From Quercus robur (Eukaryota; Streptophyta; Magnoliopsida; Fagales; Fagaceae), in assembly GCF_932294415.1 (NCBI RefSeq), contig NC_065537.1, forward strand, positions 2,914,001-2,978,000: 64,000 nt of DNA, read 5' to 3'. Below are positions 1 through 12,099 of this stretch, piece after piece. A program made the translations under genes and the position numbers. The stretch's first letter is position 1. The number at the start of each line of letters is the position of its first letter. The notes below the pieces were generated by a model, which saw nothing but the letters and a program-made list of their open reading frames with translations, had not been told where the DNA came from and did not search any database.

Positions 1-1740
1 CAACCTGTTCATTAAAGGGTGAACTAGGAAAGGGATTAAGGATATCTGGTGGTTGGACAGAGAAGTCTACAAGAGAATCAAGAGCAGTTATAGGATGATT
101 AGGAACAGCTACAAAAGGAATATGTGCCTCATCTGGAAAAAGATCTAAGATAGAAGAGGAAGATAGGGAGGCTCGGAAGTGAGAGAGCTTGACAAAGGAG
201 CGATGTTCCCAAAAGACAACACTGTGGGAGATACGAAGACAATGAGAGACAGCATCATAACATCGATACCCCTTTTGAGTTTCACTATAGTCCAGAAAAC
301 AACAAAGCCTTGACCGAGGCTCAAGTTTGTTATGCTCATGTAGCTGAAGAAGAATGAAATAAGCAGAACCGAAAGAGCGAAGGTGGTGATAGTCTGGAGG
401 TGACCCAAAAAGGCACTCATATGGAGTTTGATTTTGGATAATAGGATTTGGAATGCGATTAATAGCATGAACAACATAAAATAGCAGCTTCACCCTAAAA
501 AGGAGCAGGAACTTTGGCAGAGAGAAGGAGAGCACGAACAGTGTTAAGAATATGACGAAATTTTCGTTCGGCTCTACCATTTTGCTGAGAGGTACCTGGA
601 GAAGTTAGTTGATGAATACTGTCATAGGAATGCAAAATAGCTTGGAAAGCATATTGAGTGTATTCAAGAGTATTATCAAATCGAAAAATTTTGATACGTT
701 TGGAAAATTGAGTTTCAACCATTTTTGCAAAATTAGAATATACTTGTAATAATTCAGAAGGATGTTTCATATGAAAAATCCAGCTATAGTGAGAGTAATC
801 ATCAACAAAGACAACAAAATATCAAGATCCACCAATACTAGAGATAAAGGAAGGCCCCCAAACATCAGAATGAATAAGGTCAAAGATATTAGTGGATATT
901 GATTCACTGTATTTAAAGGCAAAGCGGGTTGTTTTCCTAACTGACATGAAACACAATCAAAATTTTCTGTAGATACTGAACCTAACAAACCTCTAAAAGC
1001 CAACTGTTATACTTGAGAGGAAAATGCGTGACCAAGTCAAGGATGCCAAAGTGCAAGGGAAGGAATAGAAGAAACAGCAGCAACAAGTGGAAGACGAAGG
1101 TTGTCCATGGGAAACATACGCCCAACTCTGGGATTGGTCCCAAGCTCCTGTCCTGTCCTCGGATCCTGCATAATACACCTAGAATAATCAAAGATAATGC
1201 GATAACCCAACTAAGCTAATTGTCCCATAGAAAATAAATTGTAAGAAAGGTTAGGAACATTAAAGACCCTAGGAACCGAGAGATTAGAGGTCGAAATAGA
1301 ATCTATATTATATTTATGACTACACATTGTGGAACAATTTGCTGTGCGAATATTAAGAGGGTGCGGTGCAGGTTTAAGGTTAGAAAATAAGGATGGGTGA
1401 GGTGTCATGTGATTGCAACAAGCAGAATCCATAAGCCAAGAGGTAGGAGACATACCAGATAAAGCTGAGAGAGAAGAGGAATAATATGCATTATCCACCA
1501 TACGAATGACATTAGCGATGATGTTTATAAGGTCATCTCTGGAAATGGTGAAAGTGGATCCAAAAGATTAAGACTGTGCAGAGACGGGAGCCATAGGTTG
1601 GACACTCTTAGTGTCAGCAACTGTAGTAGCAGAAATGGAAACAGCTGATTTGTTGCGTTAATAGCAAGTTTCAATATTATGGCCAAAACGTTTGTTGGAT
1701 TGTTGGCAACGGTTGTTGCAAAAGGAAGAAGACTTGTCCT
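1..1740 (-). mobile_element. Ty1/copia retrotransposon fossil, partial
   Basis: Reading the minus strand from about 1740 towards base 1 gives the copia order. There is a zinc-knuckle-like stretch (GHN then C, about 1650-1735), a protease-like segment (about 1400-1500), a GAG-pre-integrase segment (about 950-1260), then integrase core with the family pattern TSPGTSQQNGRAERK (about 495-770) and the integrase C-terminal part (about 1-480). The copy is old and broken in several places. It is cut by the window edge on one side and lacks most of gag on the other. No LTR is visible in the window for this copy. No function is expected. Confidence 0.85.
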
Positions 1741-2879
1741 TATTCTTCATTTAGAGGCAAAATATGTAAAAATGGACTGCAAAAATGAAATCTACATAAA
1801 AAATTGGAAAAAGAGCACTTGGACTGCAAAAAGCCAACTTTGGAAAAAAGTCAACGGCTAACGCAAGCAAGTGATGTTAGCGATGACGCAATAGGGTTGA
1901 CGTGGCAGAATAACGTCAGCAGGAGGGTTCAGGCGCGTGAAGGCGTGTGACTTGAGGACGCAGCGTGTGGGAGCGCGTGGAGAAACAACACAGATGTGCA
2001 GTGGCGCATGGAGGCGCGTGGGCGCGTGAGCATTGTGAAACCCTTAATCTAAAGGGAAAAATATAACCTCTATTTTGAGAGGCAATAGGGTTTGGCCCAA
2101 TTCCAAAACAGGCTAGGGCGCGGTCTCTCACAATCTAGTCTTGAATGGAGCTATCAAGGAGAGATAGGCTTCTCAATTTGCATGGGTTCTTTTGCCACAT
2201 CAATCATATCTGGCCTTGCTTGATGTTTGCCTATGGTACAGACCAGTGCTAGAAAATCTTTTAATTGTCATGCTTGATCTTTGCTCACTCCCTCTCCTAA
2301 AATTTTTGAGTAAAAAATTATACTAAACCAATCATTCTGAATGTGAACTTTCCCATTTTCAATTATTGAGCAAAATTTTGTTCCCCGTCCTGCATTGTCA
2401 GGTTTCTTCCCAGTCAAGAAAACAAGTAGAAGCACACCAAAGCAATAGATGTCATTTTTTTTTTTTTGTGACAGAACCAGATATCACATAGTTAAGGTCA
2501 AGGTAACCAAAAATCCCTTTCACATCATCATCAGCATGCAATAGGTTAGGAGGAATTTCTTAGCCAAAACTCAAAAGCCAAAAAAGGGTCTCTCCCTACA
2601 TTTTTTTTTTTTTCATTTTTATTCTCAGTAAAAATGAGATTACTAAATGTCGTAATACCAATTTTAAGTTTTGAGATTAAAACTTGAAAGTTCACTTTGA
2701 ATCAAAAAATTTATTAAATTTTATATTTTTATCCTTTTACTTTTTTTTTTTTAACCTTAAACCTTTACTTTTCACACTAAAATGGTAATTGCATAATGCC
2801 AACTATTGAACCATCCAAATCCCAAAATGCTTAGGGTACCAAACCATTTCTACTTGGGCAAAAGACTCATTTGGAAATA
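1741..2879. other. Intergenic, no gene recognised
   Basis: Between the copia fossil and the LINE fragment I see no convincing coding exon. The part from 1860 to 2130 is unusually GC-rich with repeated GCGTG/GGCGCGTG words and may be a leftover of an adjoining element. From 2450 onward there are T-runs and AT-rich low-complexity sequence. Confidence 0.5.
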
Positions 2880-2949
2880 GTAGAGATGGGAGTGGGACAC
2901 AACGCAGCCCAAGAAATCACATTATGGGCCAAAAAAATTATCTTGCCAG

Positions 2950-3175
2950 GGGACAAAACCTGAAACCCATACAAAACAAGAAGAGTCCAACAAAAATCTA
3001 GCCTTTAAAGTAGCATGGATGCTTCTTTTGCCACCAACAAAATAGCGTGTGCTTCATCCCTGTTTGCCAATCCTCTAACATAAGAGCTGGTCCAATAATG
3101 GCAAATGGGCATTTGAAAATGAGATGCTCTAGGGTCTCCAGCTCTATCTTGCATTGTGGACAGACGTCATCATCT
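2950..3175 (-). mobile_element. LINE fragment (zf-RVT domain)
   Basis: On the minus strand, starting near 3172, one frame reads DDDVCPQCKIELETLEHLIF followed by KCPFA. This is the C-x2-C...EH-x-x-F-x-C-P pattern of the zinc-binding domain (zf-RVT) that follows reverse transcriptase in plant non-LTR retrotransposons. The frame stays open to about 2998 and then stops, so only the 3' tail of a dead LINE is present. No reverse transcriptase core or poly-A tail was identified. Confidence 0.6.
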
Positions 3176-3544
3176 ACTTAAAACCTGGTAGAAGAAAAGG
3201 TATCTCATGTGTCGAGTGCATACAAAACTTTTGTCCCAGTAGAGAGGGCGGCTTTAGAAGAGAGAGTTGCTAGAAATTGCTTAGTATTACAAGATTAGAC
3301 CATGGCTCCTATTTCTAATATTCAAGCATCCCAATTACTGTTCATTATTGCTTCAAATATTTACGATCAGTAAAAAACAATGTAACCAAAGGAACTACAA
3401 CAACTTCTCCAATTGCTACAGAGTAATGACACGAGATGTGTGCATCAAATGTGCCCTTACATAAAGATAATACATATAGTCTACATCTCTCTCATCTTTT
3501 TATCTTCTTATTACCACCAAAGCCTTTCTCAAAGCTAGGAAATG

Positions 3545-6500
3545 TTAAGCTGTCCTCACACGGAGAGTAATTACATGTTCAGGAACAATAACCAATCTAA
3601 ATGCAGGGGAGTGTTGGTATGTCGGCGATAGTGAGAAGCAAAACTTGGATAGAATGAGAGATAAAATCACCTTCAGTTCTGTCATGGCAAAGTGTTGGCC
3701 AGCACAGACACGAGACCCTACTCCAAATGGCATATAAGCCTGGGGAGTCTTGCAAGCCCCAATAATACCATGAGCAAATCTTTCTGGGTTGAATTTGTGT
3801 GCATCAGGTCCCCACAAATCATAGTGCTGTTGCAATATTGGGATTGGAATCTGCATGTTTATGCCTTTTGGGATCATAATGTCTTTGAATGTTATGTCTT
3901 CCAAGGCCTCTCTAACCACAAAAGTCACAGGTGGGTAAAGACGCAATGTCTCTTGGATAACCATTGTCAACTGCCATCAAATACAAGGTTAGTGAACCTA
4001 TGTCAATGTATGGGTGTGTCAACTCTCATGTATTAATTTCTCAATGTTGAGTACATGGTTTCAGAATTTGTGAAGCATTGATGTTAATCTCTCCTTGAAA
4101 TATTTGGTAACTAATGTGTTAAGTTCTTTATGTGTGTAATTAAATGAAAAAAAAAATGTTTTCAACCTCAAAGGCATAATTATAGGAAGAATATTCAATC
4201 ATGTTACTAGCCACTTGAAGTCACTTTTTCGACGATACGTCAATGGCGGATGAAAATTCATTCCTGAACGTTTTTCTAGGCACCACCTTCAATTCTAAGG
4301 AAATCTTGCATTTATAAGTGCATATGATACCAATATATGTGCAGAAGCATTCTTCCAAACATATAATATATATGCACAGAAGCACCATATAATACACTCT
4401 TCTTTTTCTCTCTTGTTTGCTGGGATATTCTGAATTAACATGCATCCATATGTAGTGGTAGTGTTTTCTTGGAAGATAATTTGATAAAATCAAGTACAGA
4501 AATAGCTAAAACTAATAGTACTATAATACAGTAACTAGAATTATAAATTTTAAAGAAAAATACATACCGTTTTCATGTTTCGGAGCATGTTGGCATCCGG
4601 TAGACTATCCCCAACTATTTCAAGCACCTCAGCACGAGCACGAGCTTGCCATTCAGGATGTGCAGCTAGCAACATCAAGCTCCATGAGGCTGTGATGGCA
4701 GTGGTCTCATAGCCAGCAAAGTATATGCTTTTGCAATTATCCACAATGAATTTGTCGCGAGAATTATCTGTTGATGGGCCATAATAGCCATTATCACTTT
4801 TGGCACCCTCAAGAATCATTTGTAAAAGATCCTCCTCATATGATGCTTCAGTGCGCTGTTTTACCACCTTTAATATCATTGAGTTGATCTCTTCTTCAAG
4901 TTTCCACAAAGCTCTATTGTTTTTTTTCGGCAAGAATCTATAAATTATACATAACATCAAGTTTGAAATATTTAGGAACATTCATCCCTAGCGATGTTCT
5001 CTCTTTTTTTTCCCCATTATTTATAAAAGAATAGAAATACCCCTAGTTCTCTTATCTCATAAATCGTCACAGCCCGTAAAAGGCTAGGATTGAATCTAAA
5101 TCCTAAGGCCAGTGTTAAATCTAAATCCTACTCTTTTAAATAGAAGTATCATTAGGCTATAATAACACTAGTCAATCAAAGATGTTCACAGACAACAAAC
5201 CAAAATTTGTCAATGTTATAGTTTTCTAGTCTTTGTTATTTAGATCAGTGGATTCAAAATATTACCATACCTAAAACCAGGAACTCCTATATTTCTCTTG
5301 GACATGATTCCTTGAAGAGCTTTGAGTTTTAAGAATATTTCTTGCCCTTGGGAATAGTTGCTTCCAAAACAGGCTCTTGATATTATATCTGCGGATAGGC
5401 TTCTGAAATCCTCAATGATTTCAATGTCTGCAATCCCTCCCTCATTTTCAATTCTACTTTCCCAACTTCTTAGCATTGAAAATGTTGAGTCCACCATTAG
5501 AATTACCATGCCCTTCAGAAGGAAATGCATATATTATTTGTAGCAATATAAAAGTTTACAACAACAAGCAAGCCTTGGTCTATAGAGATTTATTAAATAA
5601 TGGTATAGTAGTTGCTAGTTTTTAGACCTCTGAAAACATTGTGTTTACTAATTCAATAGCCAAGTTGTTATTTAGGTCAATTATGTAAATTTAGGTTAAA
5701 CATATATCAAACATATCATGCAGCGGAAAATCTAAATAATTAACATAAGATATGATGACTCAGGAAAACTAATGAAACAATCCAATTTTAAGGTAAAAAA
5801 AACTTGGGGAAACCAATCCCAAGAGAACAATTCACTATATCAAATAGAAGTTTACAGTCAAGAATATAAATCCATAGTAAACTTAACTATAATTATCAAA
5901 TCTAACTCTAAAGCTCTTAGACTTCTTTGACGTGGATCTGCTTTAACATGAACCTCCAACTCACGCTTTAGATCTCCAATATAGACCCCCAGTCTATGAC
6001 TCTAAGACCACCCTTGAAGGTTTAAATCTAACACCTTTAATTACTGGTATTTATCAACTTTTGATTTACTGGTTCTAAAAGTATGTAGATCGATTTTCGA
6101 TATTGATTTTGAAAGAAGTAGACACAGAACATTTTTTATTTCAAAAGAGAAGCTCCAAAGTCTCTTCAAAACATGCTTTGGAGTTTCCTTTAAATTTTAT
6201 GTGAATTAGATCTGAAACCCTAATCACTTATTGGGTTTAATGGGCCATAGGGCCAAACTTAATTTCTGTAGAAATGTAATTTGATCAGTCAAGCCTATCA
6301 TTTTTCAAATTCATGAACTGCAGTTTGTTTGTTCTTGTATCCTGACTTGCAACACCTTGAGTATTGTCTAATCATACCTATGAACTTAGTTATCTATATC
6401 TAGGCAAGTTTGTGCTCACGATAGCAATTATTCTAAACTTTTAGAATCTAAATAGTGATTAATTAAATTTAAATTTTTAAAGCTTAATATGATGGGACAG

Positions 6501-8018
6501 TGAAGTAACAACATTAAAACGCAATCTTCACCCAAACAATTGGGAAGCTGAAACAATATTGTGCTTTGGGATTGTTGCTGAGCATTGTCCAAAATGACAT
6601 ATCAATATTGTCAAAACTGGACTATTCCAAAAAAAAAAAAGAAAAAAAAAGACAAAACTTGTTCCAAGTTAGTTAAAAAAAGGTAATAAAAGAGTGGTTT
6701 CCGATTATGTCTTTCTAGAGGATTACATTGCATATTATGACTTTATAAGTGAGATTTACCTTAACCTTATCAATGTACAATTCAGGAGCAATAATCTTCC
6801 TTTGATGGGCCCAAATTGGGCCATTTGACGACAGAATGCCTTGGCCGAGAAGTGGCCCACGATCTTTGGATAGATAAGAAGGTTTTCCAAGGCTCAAAGA
6901 AGTGCAAAGGCTGATTTTCTTCACTATCTCTGGATCTGTTATGTATAAAAGCTGTATGTTTCCAGATGAATATAAGAATATTGGTCCTGCCACCAATGCA
7001 TACTAGCTAGGTGAGCAAGGTTGAAAAAGATAAATTTAAGATTTATATTTAGTGCTGATATGCATATTTTATCATATGATCTTCAAGAGGTCCATAGTTA
7101 ATATTCTAGGCATGTCTTGGACTAATTGCTAAAGATTACAAAATAGAGGACTCATCAAAAAAAAAAAAAAAAAATTAGAGGAAACTATTTGCTATGACAA
7201 AACATGCCATTGTTTGTTCAACTTGTTACAAGTAAAAATGTGTATTCATCATTTAAATGAAATCTACTATAATTCCCATTCCCAAATCCCAATCCATGTC
7301 CAAGTGTACCTATTGGAAAAGTGACAACCTTTTTTTTTTTTTTTTGGAAACAGAAAAGTACCAACTTTTATTATTAATTTATCTTCTGAAAAATGCTTTT
7401 GTTAGAGAAATATAATAAAGATGCCAAAAAAAAAAAAAAAAAAAGAAGAAGAAGAAGAACCATCTAATACAAATACAAGGTCATTGTCATAAATATGGAC
7501 TATAAAAGTTTATAACTCTAATTACAATTGGAATATTCTGGCATCAAAAGTTGTCTAAAATCTGAGCTGCACCCTCTATGACTACTGCTATTGTCTACAT
7601 ATTTTAATTTTCAACTCCCTAAACTATATTTCATCCTACTTTGGTAGTTAGAGAGAGAGAGAAAAAGAAGAAGAAGAAAGGAAATGACAAGTGAAGTACC
7701 ATATTCATTTCTCCACTGCTCTAAATGTGGGAAGAGAGTGGAAGGCCAGTAATGAGTAATAGCATCAGGGCAGTCATACTCCTTTGTAGCAGTAGTTTTT
7801 GGTGTTGAATGAACTTGGAGTTGAATTCTCTTCATTTCGGGGATGTTCCCAAAGAAGAAAGAAGGAGAAGGTCCTCTTATACCTTGCCTTTGAAGTTTTG
7901 CTCTGAGAAGTTTTGGTTTCAAAACCAAAAGGTTATAGAGTTGCATTAACAACAATATAAACCCTCCTATAACCACTGATACAGTGATCTTCGCCATTAG
8001 AATTGGGTTTGCTTCCAT
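3545..8018 (-). CDS. Cytochrome P450, CYP714-type
   Basis: Five exons join in frame: 8018-7700, 6986-6760, 5512-5271, 4937-4568 and 3970-3545, 1584 nt, 527 codons plus stop, normal P450 length. All introns are GT-AG. The protein begins with an ER membrane anchor (about residues 9-30) and a proline-rich hinge (GIRGPSP). It has the oxygen-binding I-helix AGYETT (337-342), ExxR as ETLR (393-396), PERF (448-451) and the heme loop FGVGSRVCAG with Cys475. The stretches KPSYLSKDRGPLLGQGI and IIAPELYIDKVKGMV match my memory of CYP714. Known CYP714 enzymes oxidise gibberellins or other di- and triterpenoids at the ER; the substrate here cannot be told. It appears intact. An LTR copy sits in intron 2. 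The subfamily letter is uncertain. Confidence 0.9.
5613..6453 (-). repeat. Solo-LTR-like copy in P450 intron 2
   Basis: This stretch aligns along its length with the reverse complement of the solo LTR at 17969-21592 (without that copy's insertions). Shared landmarks are the end TGCTAG...TTTAGACC here versus GGTCTAAAATCTAACA there, the phrase ATTAGACAATRCTCAAGG, and the internal CAGGAAAACTAATGAAACAA. A possible 5-bp target duplication (GTAGT/ATAGT, 4 of 5) flanks it. It lies between exons 2 and 3 of the P450, in the same orientation as the gene, and seems not to disturb the exons. Confidence 0.7.
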
Positions 8019-8098
8019 GTTTCTGCTTCTTCTGCTTCTTCTCTCACTAGACTTCCATCAAAACTAGGACCCTTTAGATTCTGTGTACTATTTTCCTT

Positions 8099-8163
8099 CA
8101 CGTGGTGTAGATTTTCTATTTTTCTTCTGACCTTCACTGGACACAACCCCTTCTCATTTTATA
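8099..8163 (-). promoter_or_regulatory. P450 core promoter: TATA box and G-box
   Basis: On the minus strand a TATAAAA box lies at 8163-8157, about 140 nt before the P450 start codon. A palindromic CACGTG G-box lies at 8099-8104, between the TATA box and the start, so probably in the 5' leader. G-boxes bind bZIP and bHLH factors, but a function here is inference from the motif only. Confidence 0.5.
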
Positions 8164-9165
8164 TTGTGTTGGATTTTTAATTGATTTGACTAGTCCAATT
8201 TGGCTAACTGAGACATATAATATATTAGTATAAAACTATAAATTATACCTTGATATTGCAGGTTATTATATGGTCCAGTTTTTCGTTACGATAATGGTGA
8301 TTGATTGATAAGTGCACCAACACTTTGTCCCTAAATGTCTTTTTCAAGTTAGTTTTGGATAATAATAAGTTTTAGTTTTTCAAAAAAAAAAATATAATAA
8401 TAATAATAAGTTTTAGCGACTCAACTATTTTTCTAAGTATTATATTACCTGATGAGTGCATAATAAAATTGGTAATTATGATAGAGTTCAAGGGATAGCC
8501 GTGGCAAAAGTTAAAAGGCTACCGTGCGGCTGGCAAAGAAGGATTTGGAAAGAGGATGTCTAAGAACATCCACAAAAATTTTAGTTAATTGGCAACATAA
8601 AAAATTATTTTATTTATTTTATTTATTCACTTTACAAAATATTCAATAATATAGATGTAGGTTAACTTTTAATATAATAAAATATTATAAATATCATAAT
8701 AAAATAATATAACTATTACAATAATATAAAGATATTTATTACAATAATCATAATCACTGCAACAGTAATTATATTATTTTTGGGATAAAAGTGGGATTTG
8801 AAAGCCTTCACGTGGGTGGGTACCAGATAGTGGACTTGTGGTTGTGAATTTCTGGGATTTTGTTTAGTTTTTTTCTTTTACTTAAAGTTTGCACGCCACA
8901 CGAGATTGAAAAAGAAGTTTTGGACTCTACGCGTTGTTGACTTGTTTTTTAATTTATTTTTTGAGCATCAATAGTTAATTGGATTTTATTAATGTGTATC
9001 TTTAAAACACACAATCATTTTTATTTTTAAATTTTTTTTTTTTAAATTAAAAAAGTATCAACAGTTTTTTCAATTTTTAAGGATATATTTCCCAAAATAG
9101 ATGGCTTAACCGGACCCTAGTTAATTTATTTAGGCTTATTTAGTTTTTTTTTCTTCTAACTTTGC
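8164..9165. other. AT-rich intergenic, no gene
   Basis: AT-rich sequence with A/T runs and short AAT-type repeats (about 8385-8410 and 8640-8770). I see no exon-like open frame or transposon end. Confidence 0.4.
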
Positions 9166-9289
9166 TTGGTGGGTTGTTTGGGTGAAATATCTCAGTGGAT
9201 TTTTCAATTCAAACGCTCACAATATATCACTCACTGGGTCCCACAAAAATCAATTGCTAATCAGGTGTTCAGAACGGTCACCAAGCCTA

Positions 9290-9474
9290 CCGACGTTGTC
9301 TCTTTCTCTCCTTTTCCACAACAAAACACTCTGTCCCCAACTTCAGAAACCCACACACCACAGCAGCGTCTCCACTCTCTCACCACAAATCTTCAGCTCT
9401 CCAAACCCTCACTCCGCCTCTCATTTTCTGCTTTCAATTCTGTGGGTCTGTTGAGGTCAGAGAGTTTTGCTTAG
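9290..9474 (+). other. Possible transcribed leader exon, gene unknown
   Basis: This stretch is CT- and C-rich with many TCTC/CCACAC words, quite unlike the AT-rich surroundings, and ends in TTAG followed by GTAAAAG, a plausible splice donor. That is the look of a plant 5' leader or first exon. Two overlapping open frames cross it but neither resembles a family I know. Downstream (9640-9720) a short GTTGTTGGGGCAGTGGCAGC segment resembles a dinucleotide-binding motif only with frame changes. Confidence 0.3.
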
Positions 9475-9479
9475 GTAAA

Positions 9480-10789
9480 AGATGATAATTGTTAGTATAT
9501 AATAAGAGAGATATATCTGACATGGGTTCTTTACCTCTTTGAACATTTTTTTTTTTTTAAAAATTTTTGAGAAACAATTATCTCTTTGAACATGAACATT
9601 CAATTTTACTGCTATGCTATTAACATTGAGCAGCATGGATAAAGAAATACATTATCGTTGTTGGGGCAGTGGCAGCCGCCTCATAGCCCATGTTGCTATA
9701 ATTTTTGTTCTTATTGAAAGTCTTACTTTCAATTTCTTGCACTTAGGATTTTGTCGTAATATTTTAAGGATTATTATTTTGCTTGTTGTAGAGGGCACAC
9801 ATAGCTGATTACATGCCTGGAGCCAGCAGGGCAAGTTTGATTCTATCTATGATTTTAGTATCTCTCTGCTAAAAAGGTAAAGAAAAAACTCTCTCTGTTT
9901 TTTAAGAAATTGTAAGATTTTCCTTTGGTTGCATTCCCTATAAATTTAAGTTCAAGTTGCACATTGTTTTCATCCTATTGCAAGTTCAGCATATTCTACT
10001 TGCTCACTATTTGGAACGGTTAATTTGAAGGACTTTAAATTGAATTCCTCACACTATGAATTGACATAGAACTATTCCTTGAGAAACAGGAACTTTTTGG
10101 GTAAGTACCTGTGAAGCAATGGTACCTGGAAAAGGCGTGAAGGGTACAATGAGTCTCTTAAATCTTGTTGAATACAATTTTTAACAATATAGATAGAAGA
10201 ATATCTTCTTTCTCTTGCCTTTGGTCTATTGTGAAGGCAATATATTGCTGTTACTCTAGCAGGGGGTCTTCTAATGCCAAATCCCCAAAATGACAGCAAT
10301 GCTGAAAAGTAAAAGAAGTGTACCATCTCCTCCTAGCAAGATAGATGACCTGCAAAATCCGAGCATGAAAATTAGACACTATTGAAAGTTAATTTAGAAT
10401 AGACAAATGAATAAAAATTATTTGTATGCAATCAGGTCTGCATACTAGAAATTGTTTTGAAGAGTTATCTAACTATTCTCTTAATGGCATCAAAGTAGGT
10501 AATGGAACATGGAATGTGGGAGATATTGCTACTGATTTCTCATGTAAATTAGTTAATTTATTCTATTATGCAGAGAAAAACACTTGACATTCCAGCACGC
10601 AGTTCTTAAGATCATGAATTACAACATTAGAAAAACTCAATGTCTTTTAGGCTCTCAAATAATTAGTTGAGCTAAGAAAAAGTAGATCAAGATTTCATTG
10701 ACCAAAATAGTCAATTCAATTTGCACTAGTGTTATCTCTTACTGCATACAACTTAATGAAATTTTTTAGTATGGTTAGCTATGTGTTGA
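9480..10789. other. Intergenic, no recognised gene
   Basis: Mostly AT-rich. A small open frame on the minus strand (10072-10326) shows no family motif. No transposon ends were recognised. Confidence 0.35.
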
Positions 10790-11455
10790 ATGACATTGAA
10801 TATGCCTCGTAGGGGTGGACATTTCACCACAATGTCGGAGGCAAGTGCTAGTAGCTATAATTCCAACTATAGGGGGCATGTGTGTGACATGGATCAGTGT
10901 GTGTTGTGGACATCTTTGCAGCTCCATAATTTCGGTAGACAATTTTATGGCTGTAGACATTGGAAGCCTGTAAGTATCAGCTATGCTTACTATCATCGTT
11001 CCTTTATGGTTAAAGTTGCTATGCTCCTCAGCTCATGTACTTACCAGCTTTGTTTAATATGCAGGGTAGCGACGAACATTGTAAGTCCTTTAAGTGGTTG
11101 GATGGCATCCCATGTAGGCGTGGAGAGTGTCATTGCGAAATTTACTAGGCTTGAGGCCAAGGCAGCTATGGCAAAAAACAATGAGATGGAAGCCCGTGCA
11201 ATGATAGCAAACCTACTCCATAGGGAAAGAGTAGCAAAGTGTAGTGCTGAAAAAGCAAGGGTTTCCCTTCGTATGGCCAATGCGCAAGCACGTAAATATC
11301 AAATTGCTCTACTTATGTCATGGTTGGCATTTGTGGTGTTGTTTATATTTTCACTTGGTGATTACGGCAAATGTGTTTGCCATGATTTTGAATTTGGATT
11401 AGTGGTTTGCGTAATGAAATTCTATCATGTGGTTGGACATGAAAATGTATTGTAG
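10790..11455 (+). pseudogene. GRF-type zinc finger protein, frameshifted
   Basis: The start of the frame contains a plant GRF zinc finger (HVCDMDQCVLWTS then NFGRQFYGCRHWK). A GT-AG intron at 10970-11064 joins CRHWKP to GSDEHCKSFKWLDG, which completes the finger. After splicing, the frame reaches a stop just past CRRGE, while the expected C-terminal coiled coil and single membrane helix (TRLEAKAAMAKNNEME... then LLMSWLAFVVLFIF) continue in a different frame. A small frame change near 11120-11130 therefore separates the two halves. GRF fingers bind nucleic acid. This short GRF plus coiled coil plus membrane-helix layout is common among poorly studied plant proteins. A different splice choice could rescue the frame, so the pseudogene call is moderate. 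Confidence 0.6.
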
Positions 11456-12099
11456 GTGTTAGGAGTGCCTTCTAGTGTAGGTATTGGACCTGGCAACGTA
11501 TGTGTTGAATGACAGAGTTATTGTAACCTTATATATAACATTGCTGTTTTGTACTGGTAGCATTCTTATTTTTTGCCTTTCCTATTGTTTATGATTCAGT
11601 TGTGTTGTTAGTGTATTTAAGCATCGATATGAATAAAAATAGGGCAAGCAGAATTTAATTCCAAATATCCTTCTATAGTTCACTGCACATAGTTTATAAA
11701 ATCATGCTATACCATTATGAAATCACCCATCATCACCAAAGTAAAAAGTGGGCAAAATGTGGACTTGACAGAAACTTCAAATACCATTGACCCTACAATA
11801 ATAGTGCATAATACAATGGTATAAATACTAAATACCGAACTTATGCGCATCATACATTCGTGGTTCCAAAATAGCGTTAATACTGTTATAAAAAAAATAC
11901 ATAACATGTGCTAAACATGCACCTAGTAAATGCTAATCGCCTGCCCTATGCTACCAAGTCTATAAATATCAACATGTAAGCATTTACAATACAATTCATG
12001 TGCGAAATCAATGCCTACGAGCGACATAATCAACCCACATAGCATCGGTGATGTCATCCCTAAAGTGGGCCATATGTCTCTTTGATGCTTCCGACATCT
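11456..12099. other. Spacer between GRF and Harbinger genes
   Basis: The two genes converge here. I see probable 3' trailer sequence, AT-rich, with no other exon-like frame. Confidence 0.35.

Noticed and set aside
4221-4493. Small protein gene between P450 exons
   Set aside because: It lies wholly in intron 4 of the P450 and shows no motif.
9640-9720. Possible flavin or NAD-binding motif (squalene epoxidase-like)
   Set aside because: It needs a frame change to look like GxGxxG, and nothing further downstream supports an enzyme.
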